Notes under the pieces: model-generated | Seen by the model: only the letters and a program-made list of their open reading frames with translations | What the model was told of the DNA's origin: nothing | Databases searched by the model: none | Origin: Serpula lacrymans var. lacrymans S7.9 | Lineage: Eukaryota > Basidiomycota > Agaricomycetes > Boletales > Serpulaceae | Assembly (NCBI RefSeq): GCF_000218685.1 | Contig: NW_006763290.1 | Span: 1,297,329-1,361,328, forward strand | Direction of reading: 5' to 3' | Length of the DNA stretch: 64,000 nt | Position numbers and translations under genes: made by a program | In this document: positions 1 through 9,559 of the stretch, piece by piece | Layout: each line of letters opens with the position of its first letter | Numbering within the stretch: the stretch's first letter is position 1

Positions 1-962
1 AGGCAGCAGCATGGGATCCATTTACAATTTGAAGAAAATCTGTTCATGCTGTCAGGAAGTCATCTTACTGTTGAGAGTGATTGCAGCAAATTATAAAGCC
101 AGGGAATAAAAGTAGGACTTTCATCAAACATGATAAAAGTGGAAAAAATGAGGTTGTTACCTTACCAACCTTGGAGCTAATATTGGATGTAAAGACAAGG
201 TGGGACTCCACCTACTTGATGTTAGGGAGGCTTAGAGAATTGCAACCAGTGAGTACAATATTTTGTAATAGAATTTTATGTTGAAACAAATATACAGGCT
301 ATTGAGCACCTGGGTAGTTTCATCCTATTTAGGCTGACCTCTACTGAAACAAATCTTTTTAGTTACAGAAGTATCACCGTACAATATCTACTCCTAGTAC
401 ACAGCCTGGCCAGCCGCAAACACAGCAATTTCAACCACCTCAACTATATGGATCTACAAACTATCAAGCTGTGGACATCATTCGTTCTTTGACTGAGGAG
501 TATGGATTATTAGACATGGGCTTACCTAATATTTCCCCTGAATTAAGATCAATTGAGGAGGAGCATAATGCCTACCTGGAATTACCTAGAGAAGAATACA
601 ATATTATTCAGTGGTGGGAGGTAAGAATAATTCATACTTTACCTGTTTGATACTAATTTCTTGCATCCATCTATCAGATGCATTCCCACAGATTCCCCAC
701 ATTATTTTCTATGGCATTGGACTACCTCCCAATTCAAGGAACCTCAGTCCCTTGTGAGCGGGTTTTTTCTTCAGCTGCTTTGACTGCCACACCAAGAAGA
801 AATAGCCACAGTGCTGACATTATAGAAGCTTTACAAATCCTCAAGTTCTCTGCGTGCCGTGATGGATCTAACTTAATGTCATTTTGGAATAATCCAGAGG
901 AAATGTTATTACCTGAGTCAGAAGATGTAGCTGCTTTTGTATGTTCTATTCTGAAAATATGA
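1..962 (+). pseudogene. hAT-family transposase, 3' half (truncated by window start)
   Basis: Encodes the C-terminal half of a hAT DNA transposase, which cuts and pastes the element in the nucleus. Three exons join in one frame: up to 248, 363-620 and 678-962, with GT-AG introns at 249-362 and 621-677. The first carries the conserved DVKTRWDSTYLML block; the last holds the hAT dimerisation region with CERVFSSAALT and ends at a TGA at 960-962. The first 80 nt contain stops or frameshifts relative to the second copy at 62.7 kb, so this copy is probably dead. The N-terminal BED finger and DDE core lie outside the window or are lost. Family assignment is firm; activity is unlikely. Confidence 0.85.
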
Positions 963-1292
963 ATTGGTGTGTTTATGATTTACCATATGTGGCTTACTGT
1001 AAATGTACTATGACTTATTTTTTCCTTTTGATTTTTTCTCAATATTCTGTCAGTTTCAAAGTCTGATAAAGTTTGCGCTACCAGCTTGTAGGTCTAGGTA
1101 TTCAAAAATTCATACTTTTGTCACTACTGAGGTCCTATTTTGCATACCATGTTTTCCCAGCCAGCTAAATATAGTAAAAGCCTTTTTGTTCTTTCAAACT
1201 CCAACTCTGAGTCCAACTAATCCTTCCTCAACTTTTGTTCCGCCTTATTTCTGTGTATATCTTGGTGTATATAGGCTCCCTTCTTCCTCAGG
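963..1292. other. intergenic, upstream of the CK1-like gene
   Basis: No gene seen. AT-rich, pyrimidine-rich 330 nt between the hAT stop and the kinase ATG. A TATA-like stretch (gtgtatatagg) lies about 20-30 nt before the ATG at 1293; it may be promoter, but nothing proves it. Confidence 0.4.
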
Positions 1293-2295
1293 ATGACTGC
1301 CTCTAAGGACAAACTTGATCTGTCCATAATCATCAATCATCAATACTGCTTGGAGGAGCATATTGCCACAGGATCTTTTGGTAAATATTCATATATGTTA
1401 TGGATTTGTTTTTATTTATACCAATATCATAAAGGACAGGTTTGGCGTGGCTTTGATATGCTTAATCATGAGGATGTTGCCATTAAGCTAGAAGCTGGTG
1501 ATACCTTATCAACCCATCTTTGGAGAGAGGCACAGATATATGAACAACTTGGAGGTTGCATAGGATTTCCCAAATTATATTGGTATGGATCTCATGAAGA
1601 TGACAATGAAATGGTCATAGATTTATTAGGAGCTTCACTGGAACAAGTTTTTAATCTATGTGGCCGTAAATTTAGCCTTAAGACAGTGCTGATATTGATT
1701 GATCAAATGGCAAGTATTTTTTATTACTACAAGAATGTAGCTCATATCTACTCAGATCTCATGGATTCTTCATTCCTATCATCTTGTTCACTGTAATCTA
1801 AAGCCAGAAAACTTTCTTCTTGGTGTCAATGGAAGCGCTGGCATCCTGCATTTGATTGATCTTGGCTTAAGCACAGAAAAGATACACCCAATCACTGGTG
1901 AACATATTCCCTACAAAGATGGCCAGAAATCACTTGGCACTATTTGCTATTTATCATGCAATGCTCACATGGGCATCCAGCAATCCCAATGTGATGACTT
2001 GGAAGCAATTGTCTATATTAAAATTTATTTTCTCCATGGATCTCTTCCATGGCTGGGAATCAAGGGCAGCAAGGAGAAAAAGTACAGACTTATTAAGAAG
2101 AAGAAGCTTCACACTACGCCTGCTGCACTATGTCATGGTCTTCCCAAAGAATTTCATGACTTCCTCTTGTATACTCGTTCACTCGCCTATAATCAGGATC
2201 CTGACTATTTTTATATCTGTAATCTATTTCGCAACCTTGCAGCACATCATGGCTTCCTGTACAACTATTCATATGATTGGACCAGAAAGAATTAA
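1293..2295 (+). CDS. casein kinase 1-like protein, probable pseudokinase (3 exons)
   Basis: Spliced model: exons 1293-1380, 1435-1709 and 1756-2295, giving 300 residues, about the length of a CK1 kinase core. Intron 1 (1381-1434, GT-AG) restores GSFG-QVWRG at residues 27-35; intron 2 (1710-1755) is GC-AG with donor GCAAGT and restores the CK1 block DQM-ISW. The ATP lysine is kept (VAIK, K47), as are LGASLEQVF, the substrate-side motif HIPYKDGQK and the C-lobe GSLPW and YNYSYDWT. The catalytic HRD-type motif is HCN (133-135), so the catalytic Asp is Asn; DFG is DLG (156-158) and the first glycine of the P-loop is Ala. No stop or frameshift remains after splicing. CK1 enzymes phosphorylate Ser/Thr; this one is probably inactive or a young pseudogene. 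It sits between transposon relics. Confidence 0.8.
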
Positions 2296-2742
2296 CATCA
2301 TCACATCTACCAATTTGCCAAGTTCATCTGTGTAGCAATCAACAGTTTGGATGAAGAATATTACTCAGAAGTTGGGGGAAAAGGTATTTGAAGGTGTGGT
2401 ATTCAAAATGCTATTGCATAAGGATGTTACTTCACTTTTTTCTGTTTTCATTTATAGCACGACAAGTTATGTTTTTTTGTTTTCTTTTTTACTACAGACT
2501 TCTGAAGCCATTCTTTTGGCATAAATCTGAAATTATCTTACTATTGGTGTTGCAAATTATATGGGAGTTGTCTATTGTATAAGTTCTATCTGTCTATTGT
2601 TTCCATGGATTATTATAGGTGGAAGCTGCATCTCAAACTGTTAAGTCACTAAGCCGCCAAACCATTTAATATCAATAGCCACAGTTCAATTTAAAGAAGT
2701 TGCAGCTTACTTAAAGCCACAAAGCTGACAAACTGTGACTTA
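2296..2742. other. intergenic, nothing recognised
   Basis: AT-rich sequence with short runs of T and no coding signal I could support. It separates the CK1-like gene from a gypsy fragment. Confidence 0.4.
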
Positions 2743-3170
2743 TTGAGCTGCAGCTTGGCTAAGCCAGCTGCGGCAACACTAATCCAGTCCTTCCTAGGGT
2801 TTGCCAACTTCTACCGTTGTTTCATTAACAACTACTCCGGCATTGTTGTTCCACTTACCTGCCTTACTTGGAAAGATATTCCTTGGAATTTCTCTGATGA
2901 CTATCAAAAGTTTTTCATAAGTGTTGAAAAACACCTTCACAATTGCTCTGGTCCTCTTGCACTGGGTTCCGGATGCACAATTGATTGCAGAAACCAACAC
3001 TTTAGACTACACCATTGTTGCTGTCTTTTCCATCTTGGCTCCGGATGGTGAAATCCACCCTGTGGCTTTCCACTCCCCTACCCTTACCACTCCAGAGCTC
3101 AACTATGACACTCATGACAAAGAACTACTTGCAATGTTTGAAGCTTTCTAAACCTGGCAACACTACCTGG
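2743..3170 (+). pseudogene. Ty3/gypsy RT-RNase H fragment
   Basis: Remnant of a gypsy polyprotein covering the RT thumb to RNase H junction. The first part reads FLGFANFYRCFINNYS, a hallmark of this junction in gypsy elements. After a frameshift near 2960 the RNase H begins (ETNTLDYTIVAVFS, then YDTHDKELLAMFEAF). A stop follows at 3149-3151, where the family continues with W(RHYLE). No gag, protease, integrase or LTR is attached. It is a different gypsy lineage from the chromovirus copies elsewhere in the window (Tf1/sushi-like wording, inferred). Its right side runs into a repeat at 3172. Confidence 0.75.
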
Positions 3171-3171
3171 A

Positions 3172-3446
3172 AACATAGTATAGTAATAATGTTCCATCTT
3201 AGACGGCGCATTATTACCTGATGATATTACTAGATAGATGGGGCCAGCAGAGTCTGGCGGAGTGTACCAGCTGGGCCATGTTAGACGTGATATTATTGTG
3301 CCCATCCTTAACAACCCAGCTGGGTGAGAGGCTGCCCATCCTAGACTACCGGGCTGGGTCAGTACATGTACAATACAGGATAACCATCTTAAACAACCCG
3401 GCTGGGTGAGAGTCTGCTCGTTGAAGATGAGCTGGCTGGGTGACAT
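3172..3446. repeat. dispersed repeat with internal CCCGGCTGGGTGAGAG units
   Basis: Begins atagtatagtaataa and continues through a region where the unit aaccCGGCTGGGTgagag recurs about every 45-60 nt (near 3310, 3350, 3395). The same sequence, about 85 percent alike by eye over roughly 200 nt, is at 48216-48420. Both copies adjoin gypsy fragments. No coding potential. Confidence 0.65.
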
Positions 3447-3447
3447 G

Positions 3448-3513
3448 TTTTTATTAAATTGTGGTATTATTGATTGGCCCATTGTTCTAGTTATTCCTCA
3501 AACCCCTATGCAT
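3448..3513 (-). pseudogene. KDZ transposase 3' tail (inverted match to 10190-10255)
   Basis: The sequence attaaattgtggtattattg through ttattcctcaaacccctatg matches, in reverse complement, the stop-codon region and 3' flank of the KDZ C-terminus at 10190-10255. It is therefore a tiny leftover of the same transposon in opposite orientation. The copia element at 3519 inserted directly after it. Confidence 0.5.
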
Positions 3514-3518
3514 CAGAT

Positions 3519-3838
3519 TGTTAGTTTTGGTGATTCTGCACCTTTGTGCTACCTATATATTTTCATTCCTTTCTCTATCTATTCTTCTATCATTCACTAT
3601 TGATTGTGTTCTCTATTATTTCGCCTTTGTGGCTGCTTTGTTTACCTTTGTTTACAAAACTTCGGACAGTATTGCAGAGTCCAATACTTCCTATTCTCTA
3701 GTTACTCACATTGGACTCTAGGTACTGTATACCTGTCATACTCTCTAATAATAAAGTTACTCACATTGGACTCTAGTTCCAGTCCCTGATTGCTCTCAGC
3801 AAGTGGCTAGACACTTCCTTCAAGCTTTGTTCTTAATA
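3519..3838 (+). repeat. copia I 5' LTR
   Basis: Starts TGTTAG and ends TTAATA. It is 320 nt against 264 nt for the 3' LTR because about 55 nt around gttactcacattggactcta is present twice (near 3699 and 3759), a local duplication absent from the partner LTR. Confidence 0.93.
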
Positions 3839-3853
3839 GGTTATGAGCCCTGT
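3839..3853 (+). promoter_or_regulatory. copia I primer binding site (initiator-Met tRNA half-molecule type)
   Basis: GGTTATGAGCCCTG directly follows the LTR. It is complementary to the anticodon-loop region of initiator tRNA-Met (contains the complement of CAU), the priming mode typical of copia elements that use a tRNA half-molecule. The same sequence is seen at 13895 and 26083. Confidence 0.85.
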
Positions 3854-5003
3854 GCTCTAGCCATCTTCCTGACCTCATATCTCACCATCCAAGTGTCCTA
3901 CTGCTTATCCATCGTAACCATTGTCTTCTGGGATTCTTATTATCTCATCCATCACCTCAGATTACTCTGATCTCATCTTGATCTCCAACAACAACTCCTT
4001 GTTGCAAGTTACCCCCATTTCGGACGCTTTTTTGGTCTTATCTGCACCATATCTCGCCCAATCCTTATCTGATCGTCCTGTAACTTCTACCATCGTCTTC
4101 TACGGCCTAAATAACCCTAGGAGACCTGTCAGAGTGGTTGGATTTGAGCTGGATCTTTCTGTGAGCCTTCATCATCATTTGATCACCTTTTGGCCCCCTA
4201 TTCCATATCTCCACATCCTGTGCTCGGATCTTGGCCCTATCTGAGCCATCTACTACCCTATACTATTGCACTTTACACCGTCAATTTGGGGACAATCCAT
4301 CCACTCCATCATCCTCTGTGAAGTTTGCATTTTTGGCACTTTCACCCCTATTGGACTCCTATTGCATATCTCCACATCCTGTGCTTCACTTCTTGTGATA
4401 TTTGGGCCATCTATTACTCTATAAAAACGTTCCCTATACCTCTGATTTGGTGGCAATCCATCCATCTTATCTGTCTCTGTATCAATTTCGACTTTTTGCC
4501 CTATTTTTCGCTTTTTGGCATATCTGGTGTGTGCATAAAGCTCCAATCTTCTCTACTCTGTCCATTATCAGATAGAACAAGCCTATAGACTGTGAAGCTC
4601 GCCTGCATTGCCTCAGTTTGCTGTTGCCTAGAGCCTCTCTCAGTCTGCGGTGTTTGGGGAGCTTAAGTCACTTTGTTGACTCATATACAAGCCCTATTAA
4701 CCAACACTGTCTCGAGGCGATTTCTCTGTTAATATCAGTGTGGAATTGAAAGGGGAACACAGGTGTAACCCTGTAGCAGCACTAGGAAGCCTTAGCACCC
4801 TCCTGGATTGCTTTGGACGCTTTCTGGACGCTATTTGGACCTATCCTTGCGCTTTCTGACCCTCTCCATATCCTCTCTCTACCGCCTCACCATCTTATCT
4901 GCTCGCCTCCTACTGTTGCCCATTGTCTTTGCCACTATTCCATCGCCTATAGCCGTCTCTTACATCATTTATCATTGCTCTATTGTCTTATACAACACCC
5001 ATC
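3854..5003 (+). other. copia I untranslated leader with an internal ~150-bp direct repeat
   Basis: About 1.15 kb between PBS and gag. No gag-like coding. Two degenerate copies of a roughly 150-nt block are visible: catatctccacatcctgtgc occurs near 4203 and 4363, each followed by gggccatct or gagccatct and by gcaatccatcca or acaatccatcca. Confidence 0.6.
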
Positions 5004-5909
5004 ATGTCTGACTCTGATCCCAAGTTCCATCCCTTGTCTGGCACTAACTACCCCCAGTGGAGTGGTGAAATGCAAGCTTGGTTGATGACCAAGGGACTGT
5101 GGAGGCTCGTCTCTAGCGCTGAAAAGTGTCCTGGGACTGACGCTGAAGCAATAGAGAAATGGGAGTTGGGAGCTGAAAAGGCTGCTGGTGCATTATACCT
5201 CAATGTCACCAAAGAGCAGTGCATCCATCTTGATGGCATCATTGATGATCCAGTCAAGATCTGGGAGAAACTGGCAATTGTGCACGTCACTAAGAAGCCT
5301 GGGACAAGATTTAATGCCTATGACGACTTCTTCTCTATCAGAAAGAAGGAGGACGAGTCCCTGCAGTCTCTCATGACCAGAATTGACAAAGGCATGCATC
5401 AGATTCAAAATCTTTGTCCTACTGGCTTCTCATTGTCTGAATTGGACGATGAATTGACATGCATGGCCATGATTAGGGCGCTTCCTGATCAATATGCCCA
5501 CTTCACTTCATCTCTACTACTTCTGGGCACCTTGGACAAGACCCAGCTCAGGGATGCTTTCCTTGCTGAAGAGGTCAATCACTGTCGTCGTGCTGAAGTC
5601 GATTCTGCCTTGCATTCTTCGTCTACCACTGCCAATAGCACCTGCACCCATCCTAACTGCCATCATTGCAACCAATCCACCACCTCTACTCGCGTTCAGT
5701 GTGATTTCTGTGGTTTACTTGGTCATACCCAAGATAAATGCCACAGATACATTGCTAGTCGCCAACAGGCAGTGGAGGGTGCTAAAAATTGCTACAAGCG
5801 TGGCAATAAGGCTCAGTCAGGCTCCAGCAACTCTCAGAATACCTCTCAGCAGCCCAAATCTTCGCCCAACAATGCCAATTCATCTACTGCGGTCACTGAA
5901 TCAGCTTGA
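5004..5909 (+). CDS. gag: copia I Gag (capsid and nucleocapsid)
   Basis: Structural protein that packages the element's RNA into virus-like particles in the cytoplasm. Chosen start is ATG 5004 (MSDSDPKF), the usual start context of fungal copia Gag; an in-frame ATG lies upstream at 4983. The N-terminal part has the copia capsid signature (FHPLSGTNYPQWSGEMQAWL). Near the C-terminus is a CX2CX4HX4C zinc knuckle (CDFCGLLGHTQDKC, about 5700-5741), followed by a Ser/Asn/Gln-rich tail. It ends at TGA 5907-5909, but the same frame continues into protease, so the native product was probably a single Gag-Pol and this stop may be a mutation of GGA. Confidence 0.9.
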   Translation: MSDSDPKFHPLSGTNYPQWSGEMQAWLMTKGLWRLVSSAEKCPGTDAEAIEKWELGAEKAAGALYLNVTKEQCIHLDGIIDDPVKIWEKLAIVHVTKKPGTRFNAYDDFFSIRKKEDESLQSLMTRIDKGMHQIQNLCPTGFSLSELDDELTCMAMIRALPDQYAHFTSSLLLLGTLDKTQLRDAFLAEEVNHCRRAEVDSALHSSSTTANSTCTHPNCHHCNQSTTSTRVQCDFCGLLGHTQDKCHRYIASRQQAVEGAKNCYKRGNKAQSGSSNSQNTSQQPKSSPNNANSSTAVTESA

Positions 5910-6668
5910 AATGCAAGTTTTTGTTCCATTCATCCCTCTGATCCTCATTGCCCTCTCCAACTTGATGCTGACATTGATTGGAATGCAGACACAGGCGCCA
6001 CTTCTCATATGACACCTCATCGTCATTGGGTGCACCACTATACCCCATATCGTGTGCCAATCAAGCTGGCTGATCACACTGTTGTCTATTCAGCTGGTGT
6101 TGGTACTGTGGTGTTTAATCCTGTGATGAATGGCAAAGTGGCTAGGGCTGTGGAATTCTCTAGAGTGCTCCATGTACCAGATCTTCGAAATAATCTCCTC
6201 TCAGTCTTGTATTTAACTCGTCAAAGTGGTTTCAATGTCACTATTTCGTCTCATTCCATGTCCTTTATGCATGACAACACTCTCTTGTTCACTGCAACTA
6301 TCAATGACAACAATGCAGCATTCCTTGATGGATCTACTGCTGCTTGTGTTGAATTGGGACATTTTACTGCGACTATACCACTTGATTTGATGCTCTGGCA
6401 TCGCAGATTGGCTCACCACCATCATGCTGATGTCAAGAGACTGATACAGAGAGATCTGGTCACTGGGCTTACACTGGAATCCAAGGCTGCTCCTGATCCT
6501 GTCTGTGAACTGTGCTTGTCTGGCAAGATGCATGCCAATCCATTCCCCTCATCTGATACTCGCTCTGCTCATCCTTTGGACCTCATCCATTCTGATGTAC
6601 ACCAAGTCTCTTCCCCCACATTCTCTGGTTATCGCTACTGGGTCACCTTCATTGACGATCACAGTTGA
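5910..6668 (+). pseudogene. pol: copia I protease and integrase N-terminal domain
   Basis: In frame with gag. Aspartic protease motif DTGATSHM at about 5988; this enzyme cuts the polyprotein. The integrase HHCC zinc finger follows (WHRRLAHHHHADVKR, then CELCLSGKM), and the first catalytic Asp of the integrase core lies in LIHSDVHQV. The segment ends at a TGA (6666-6668) inside DDHS-x-FRVVVPLK. Related elements have arginine there, so CGA changed to TGA is the likely cause. No methionine is needed at 6009; that is only the first ATG after the protease motif. Confidence 0.85.
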
Positions 6669-9242
6669 TTCCGTGTTGTTGTGCCTCTCAAGGCCAAGTC
6701 AGATGTCTTTGATGCTTTTAAGAGATTCAAGGCTTATGCTGAGACTCAATTGGAGCGTAAAATCAAGGCTCTGCGCAATGACAAAGGGGGAGAGTACATG
6801 TCCAAGGAATTTGAGCAATTCACAGATGACCATGGGATTGTCAGACAGCATACCACCAGGAATTGTCCTCAGCAGAATGGTGTGGCAGAGCGAGCAAACA
6901 GACTTCTGACTGAGCGTATCACTGCCATGTTATCAGAGTCTGCATTGCCTAACAGCTTCTGGGGTGAATGTCTGTCCGCTTTGGTGCATGTCTGGAACAG
7001 GTGTCCCACTGATGCAGTGGCCCATGCCACTCCATTTGAGTTGTGGTATGGACGCAAGCCTGACATGTCTCACCTTCGCGTTTGGGGCTGCACTGCCTAT
7101 GTGCATGTGCAAAAGGACAAAAGAGGCGTCTTTGGCTCTCATATGGAGAAATGGAAATGTGTGTTTATTGGTTACCCTGAGGGGTACAAGGGATGGAAAT
7201 TCTACAATCCTACCACCAAGCGCACTGTTATCTCTGAGAGAGCTGATTTTGATGAGCGCTACTTCCCTGGCTTGAAGAGGTCTTCTGACAATGTCCCACC
7301 TCCACCTCCCACTCCACCTTCGCTATCCATGCCATTGGGCCTGATTGAGGATGTCCCTGCACCAGGTCCAGGGGGAGATATGGGCCCACCAGCTGCACTT
7401 CAGCAGCCTCAGCCATTGCCTGACAATGGGCCTCATTTGGACCTTGATGCAAAACCACCTGTGAATCAACCTCCTGAGCTTCCAAATCACCCTCCTCATC
7501 GCTCACCTTCTCCTGACTTGCCTATTGCACTGAGACGCCCTGTAAGGGCTAGGAGACCACCTAGACCATGGTGGCTTCAACACAGACAACCTACTCCTGC
7601 CATTGAGAGTGATGACAGTGATTCTGAGGCAGTTGATGATGAAGTAGCACACTTTGGAGACTCTGCTGAGCCTAGGTCATTTGCAGATGCAATGAAGCGT
7701 CCTGATGCAGATAAATGGAGAGAGGCAGCCATGGAAGAGCTTCAAGCTCATGAGCGCAATGGTACTTGGTCACTAGTGGAACTACCTCCTGGAGTCAAGG
7801 CTATTGGTGGCAAGTGGGTCTTCAAGATCAAGCGCAACTCAGATGGCACCGTTGAGCGCTACAAGGCCAGATATGTGGCCAAAGGTTATAACCAGCGCCC
7901 TGGCTTTGATTTCCTCGAAATATTTGCACCTACTGTCCACATATCATCCATCAGAGTTGTCCTTGCCGTTGCAGCCATCCACAACCTCCATTTGTGCTCC
8001 ATTGACATTTCCCATGCATTCCTGAATGGAGTCATGGATGTCAAGGTCTACATGCATCAGCCAGAGGGATTCTATCAGGGTCCTCGCAATCTTGTTTGCC
8101 AGTTGAACAAGGCCATCTATGGGACAAAGCAGGGAGGCAGAATGTGGAACCAGAAGATGCACACTGTGCTTGAAAAACCCGGATTCAAGCGTACTTATTC
8201 AGACTCTGCCATCTATGTCTTTAACAGAGCTGATGTGCGCATTATCCTGCCTGTCTTTGTTGATGACATGACACTGGCATCCACTTCTACTTCTGCACTT
8301 GACCAAGCTGTCAAGGACCTCTCCCTGCACTTTAAGCTTCGTGATCTTGGCCCTACTTCTTACCTACTTGGCATTTCCATCACTAGAGACCTAAGTAATC
8401 GCACCATCTCCCTCTCCCAACATCAGTACACTCTGGACATTCTGGAGCGCTTTGGCATGAAGGACTGCAAGCCTGTGTCCACTCCCATGGATCCTGGTTT
8501 GCGCCTCACCAAGGACATGTCTCCCAAAACATCCAGTGATGCTGCTTTGATGAAGGACATTCCCTACCTTGCTGCTGTTGGTGCTCTGATGTATCTGGCC
8601 ACTACCACTCGTCCTGACATTGCCTACACTGTTGGAGTCCTTGCCAGATATAACTCTAATCCTGGTCTTACTCACTGGAGCGCTGTCAAGCACTTGTTCC
8701 GCTACTTGCAAGGCACCCTTGATCATTCCCTTGTCCTTGGTCCTGATCCTAATTCCACTGAACTCTTCACCACTTTCTCTGATGCTGATCATGGTGGTGA
8801 CAAGGACTCTGGTCGTTCTACTGGTGCCTATATTGTCAAGATGGGATCTGGTGCTGTCTCCTGGAGCTCCAAGCTTCAGAACATTGTTGCTCTGTCCACC
8901 ACTGAAGCAGAATACATTGCTGCTGTTGAGGCTGGCAAAGAGATTTGCTGGATGCAAAATTTGTTGAAGGAAATGGGCTATCCTATCACCTCTCCTTCCA
9001 CCCTTCATATTGACAACCAACCTGCCATCTCTGTATCCAAGAACCCTAAGCACCATGGTCGGATGAAACACCTTGATCTGCGATGGCATTGGTTGAGAGA
9101 TGTTGTTGACTCTGGGCAGATTGCTCCTACCTTTGTTCCCACTGCTGAAATGCCTGCAGACTTGTTGACCAAGGCTCTTGCCAAGCCTAAAGTGGAAGTG
9201 TTCAGGAAGATGATGGGACTTATTAGATCAGGGGGGAGCTGA
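6669..9242 (+). CDS. pol: copia I integrase core, reverse transcriptase, RNase H
   Basis: One open frame of 850-odd codons, same frame as the two segments upstream. Integrase: second Asp in ALRNDKGGEY, catalytic Glu in QQNGVAERANR, then GKP..SHLRVWGC region. A proline-rich linker (about 7290-7560) leads to RT: WVFKIKRNSDG, DISHAFLNG, EGFYQGP, and active site FVDDM near 8254 (family usually YVDD). RNase H has DADHGGD, LSTTEAEYIA, and HIDNQPAI. The protein would copy RNA to cDNA and insert it. Everything expected is present in order, so only the two upstream TGA codons block a full Gag-Pol. An alternative is programmed readthrough, which I consider less likely at 6666. Confidence 0.92.
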   Translation, partial: FRVVVPLKAKSDVFDAFKRFKAYAETQLERKIKALRNDKGGEYMSKEFEQFTDDHGIVRQHTTRNCPQQNGVAERANRLLTERITAMLSESALPNSFWGECLSALVHVWNRCPTDAVAHATPFELWYGRKPDMSHLRVWGCTAYVHVQKDKRGVFGSHMEKWKCVFIGYPEGYKGWKFYNPTTKRTVISERADFDERYFPGLKRSSDNVPPPPPTPPSLSMPLGLIEDVPAPGPGGDMGPPAALQQPQPLPDNGPHLDLDAKPPVNQPPELPNHPPHRSPSPDLPIALRRPVRARRPPRPWWLQHRQPTPAIESDDSDSEAVDDEVAHFGDSAEPRSFADAMKRPDADKWREAAMEELQAHERNGTWSLVELPPGVKAIGGKWVFKIKRNSDGTVERYKARYVAKGYNQRPGFDFLEIFAPTVHISSIRVVLAVAAIHNLHLCSIDISHAFLNGVMDVKVYMHQPEGFYQGPRNLVCQLNKAIYGTKQGGRMWNQKMHTVLEKPGFKRTYSDSAIYVFNRADVRIILPVFVDDMTLASTSTSALDQAVKDLSLHFKLRDLGPTSYLLGISITRDLSNRTISLSQHQYTLDILERFGMKDCKPVSTPMDPGLRLTKDMSPKTSSDAALMKDIPYLAAVGALMYLATTTRPDIAYTVGVLARYNSNPGLTHWSAVKHLFRYLQGTLDHSLVLGPDPNSTELFTTFSDADHGGDKDSGRSTGAYIVKMGSGAVSWSSKLQNIVALSTTEAEYIAAVEAGKEICWMQNLLKEMGYPITSPSTLHIDNQPAISVSKNPKHHGRMKHLDLRWHWLRDVVDSGQIAPTFVPTAEMPADLLTKALAKPKVEVFRKMMGLIRSGGS

Positions 9243-9262
9243 TGCTTGGGAGGTGCAGCATC

Positions 9263-9271
9263 AGGGGGGAG
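9263..9271 (+). promoter_or_regulatory. copia I polypurine tract
   Basis: AGGGGGGAG immediately before the 3' LTR, the plus-strand priming site. Confidence 0.85.
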
Positions 9272-9535
9272 TGTTAGTTTTGGTGATTCTGCACCTTTGT
9301 GCTAACTATATATTTTCATTCCTTTCTCTATCTATTCTTCTATCATTCACTATTGATTGTGTTCTCTATTATTTCGCCTTGTGGCTGCTTTGTTTACCTT
9401 TGTTTACAAAACTTCGGACAGTACTGCAGAGTCCATTGCTTCCTATTCTCTAGTTACTCACATTGGACTCTAGTTCCAGTCCCTGATTGCTCTCAGCAAG
9501 TGGCTAGATACTTCCTTCAAGCTTTGTTCTTAATA
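9272..9535 (+). repeat. copia I 3' LTR
   Basis: 264 nt, TGTTAG...TTAATA, followed by target duplication CAGAT at 9536-9540. Confidence 0.93.
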
Positions 9536-9559
9536 CAGATATGTATCCTACCAAGTCAA

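Larger units (their letters stand above)
3519..9535 (+). mobile_element. full-length Ty1/copia LTR retrotransposon (copia I)
   Basis: Two LTRs (3519-3838 and 9272-9535), a primer binding site, gag, protease-integrase-RT-RNase H in copia order, and a polypurine tract. A 5-bp target duplication CAGAT flanks it (3514-3518 and 9536-9540). The LTRs differ by a handful of substitutions, two small indels and one duplication, so insertion is fairly recent but not new. The whole gag-pol frame (5004-9242) is interrupted only by TGA at 5907 and 6666. Confidence 0.95.

Noticed and set aside
3921..4588. Open frames in the copia I leader, both strands
   Set aside because: No domain, located in the untranslated leader, overlapping frames on both strands; explained by low stop density.
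5907..5909. Programmed readthrough between gag and pol
   Set aside because: Possible but unsupported; a second TGA at 6666 falls within integrase, where readthrough would make no sense, so mutation is the simpler reading for both.
8391..9089. 232-codon minus-strand frame opposite copia RT/RNase H
   Set aside because: Antisense shadow of a strongly conserved coding region.
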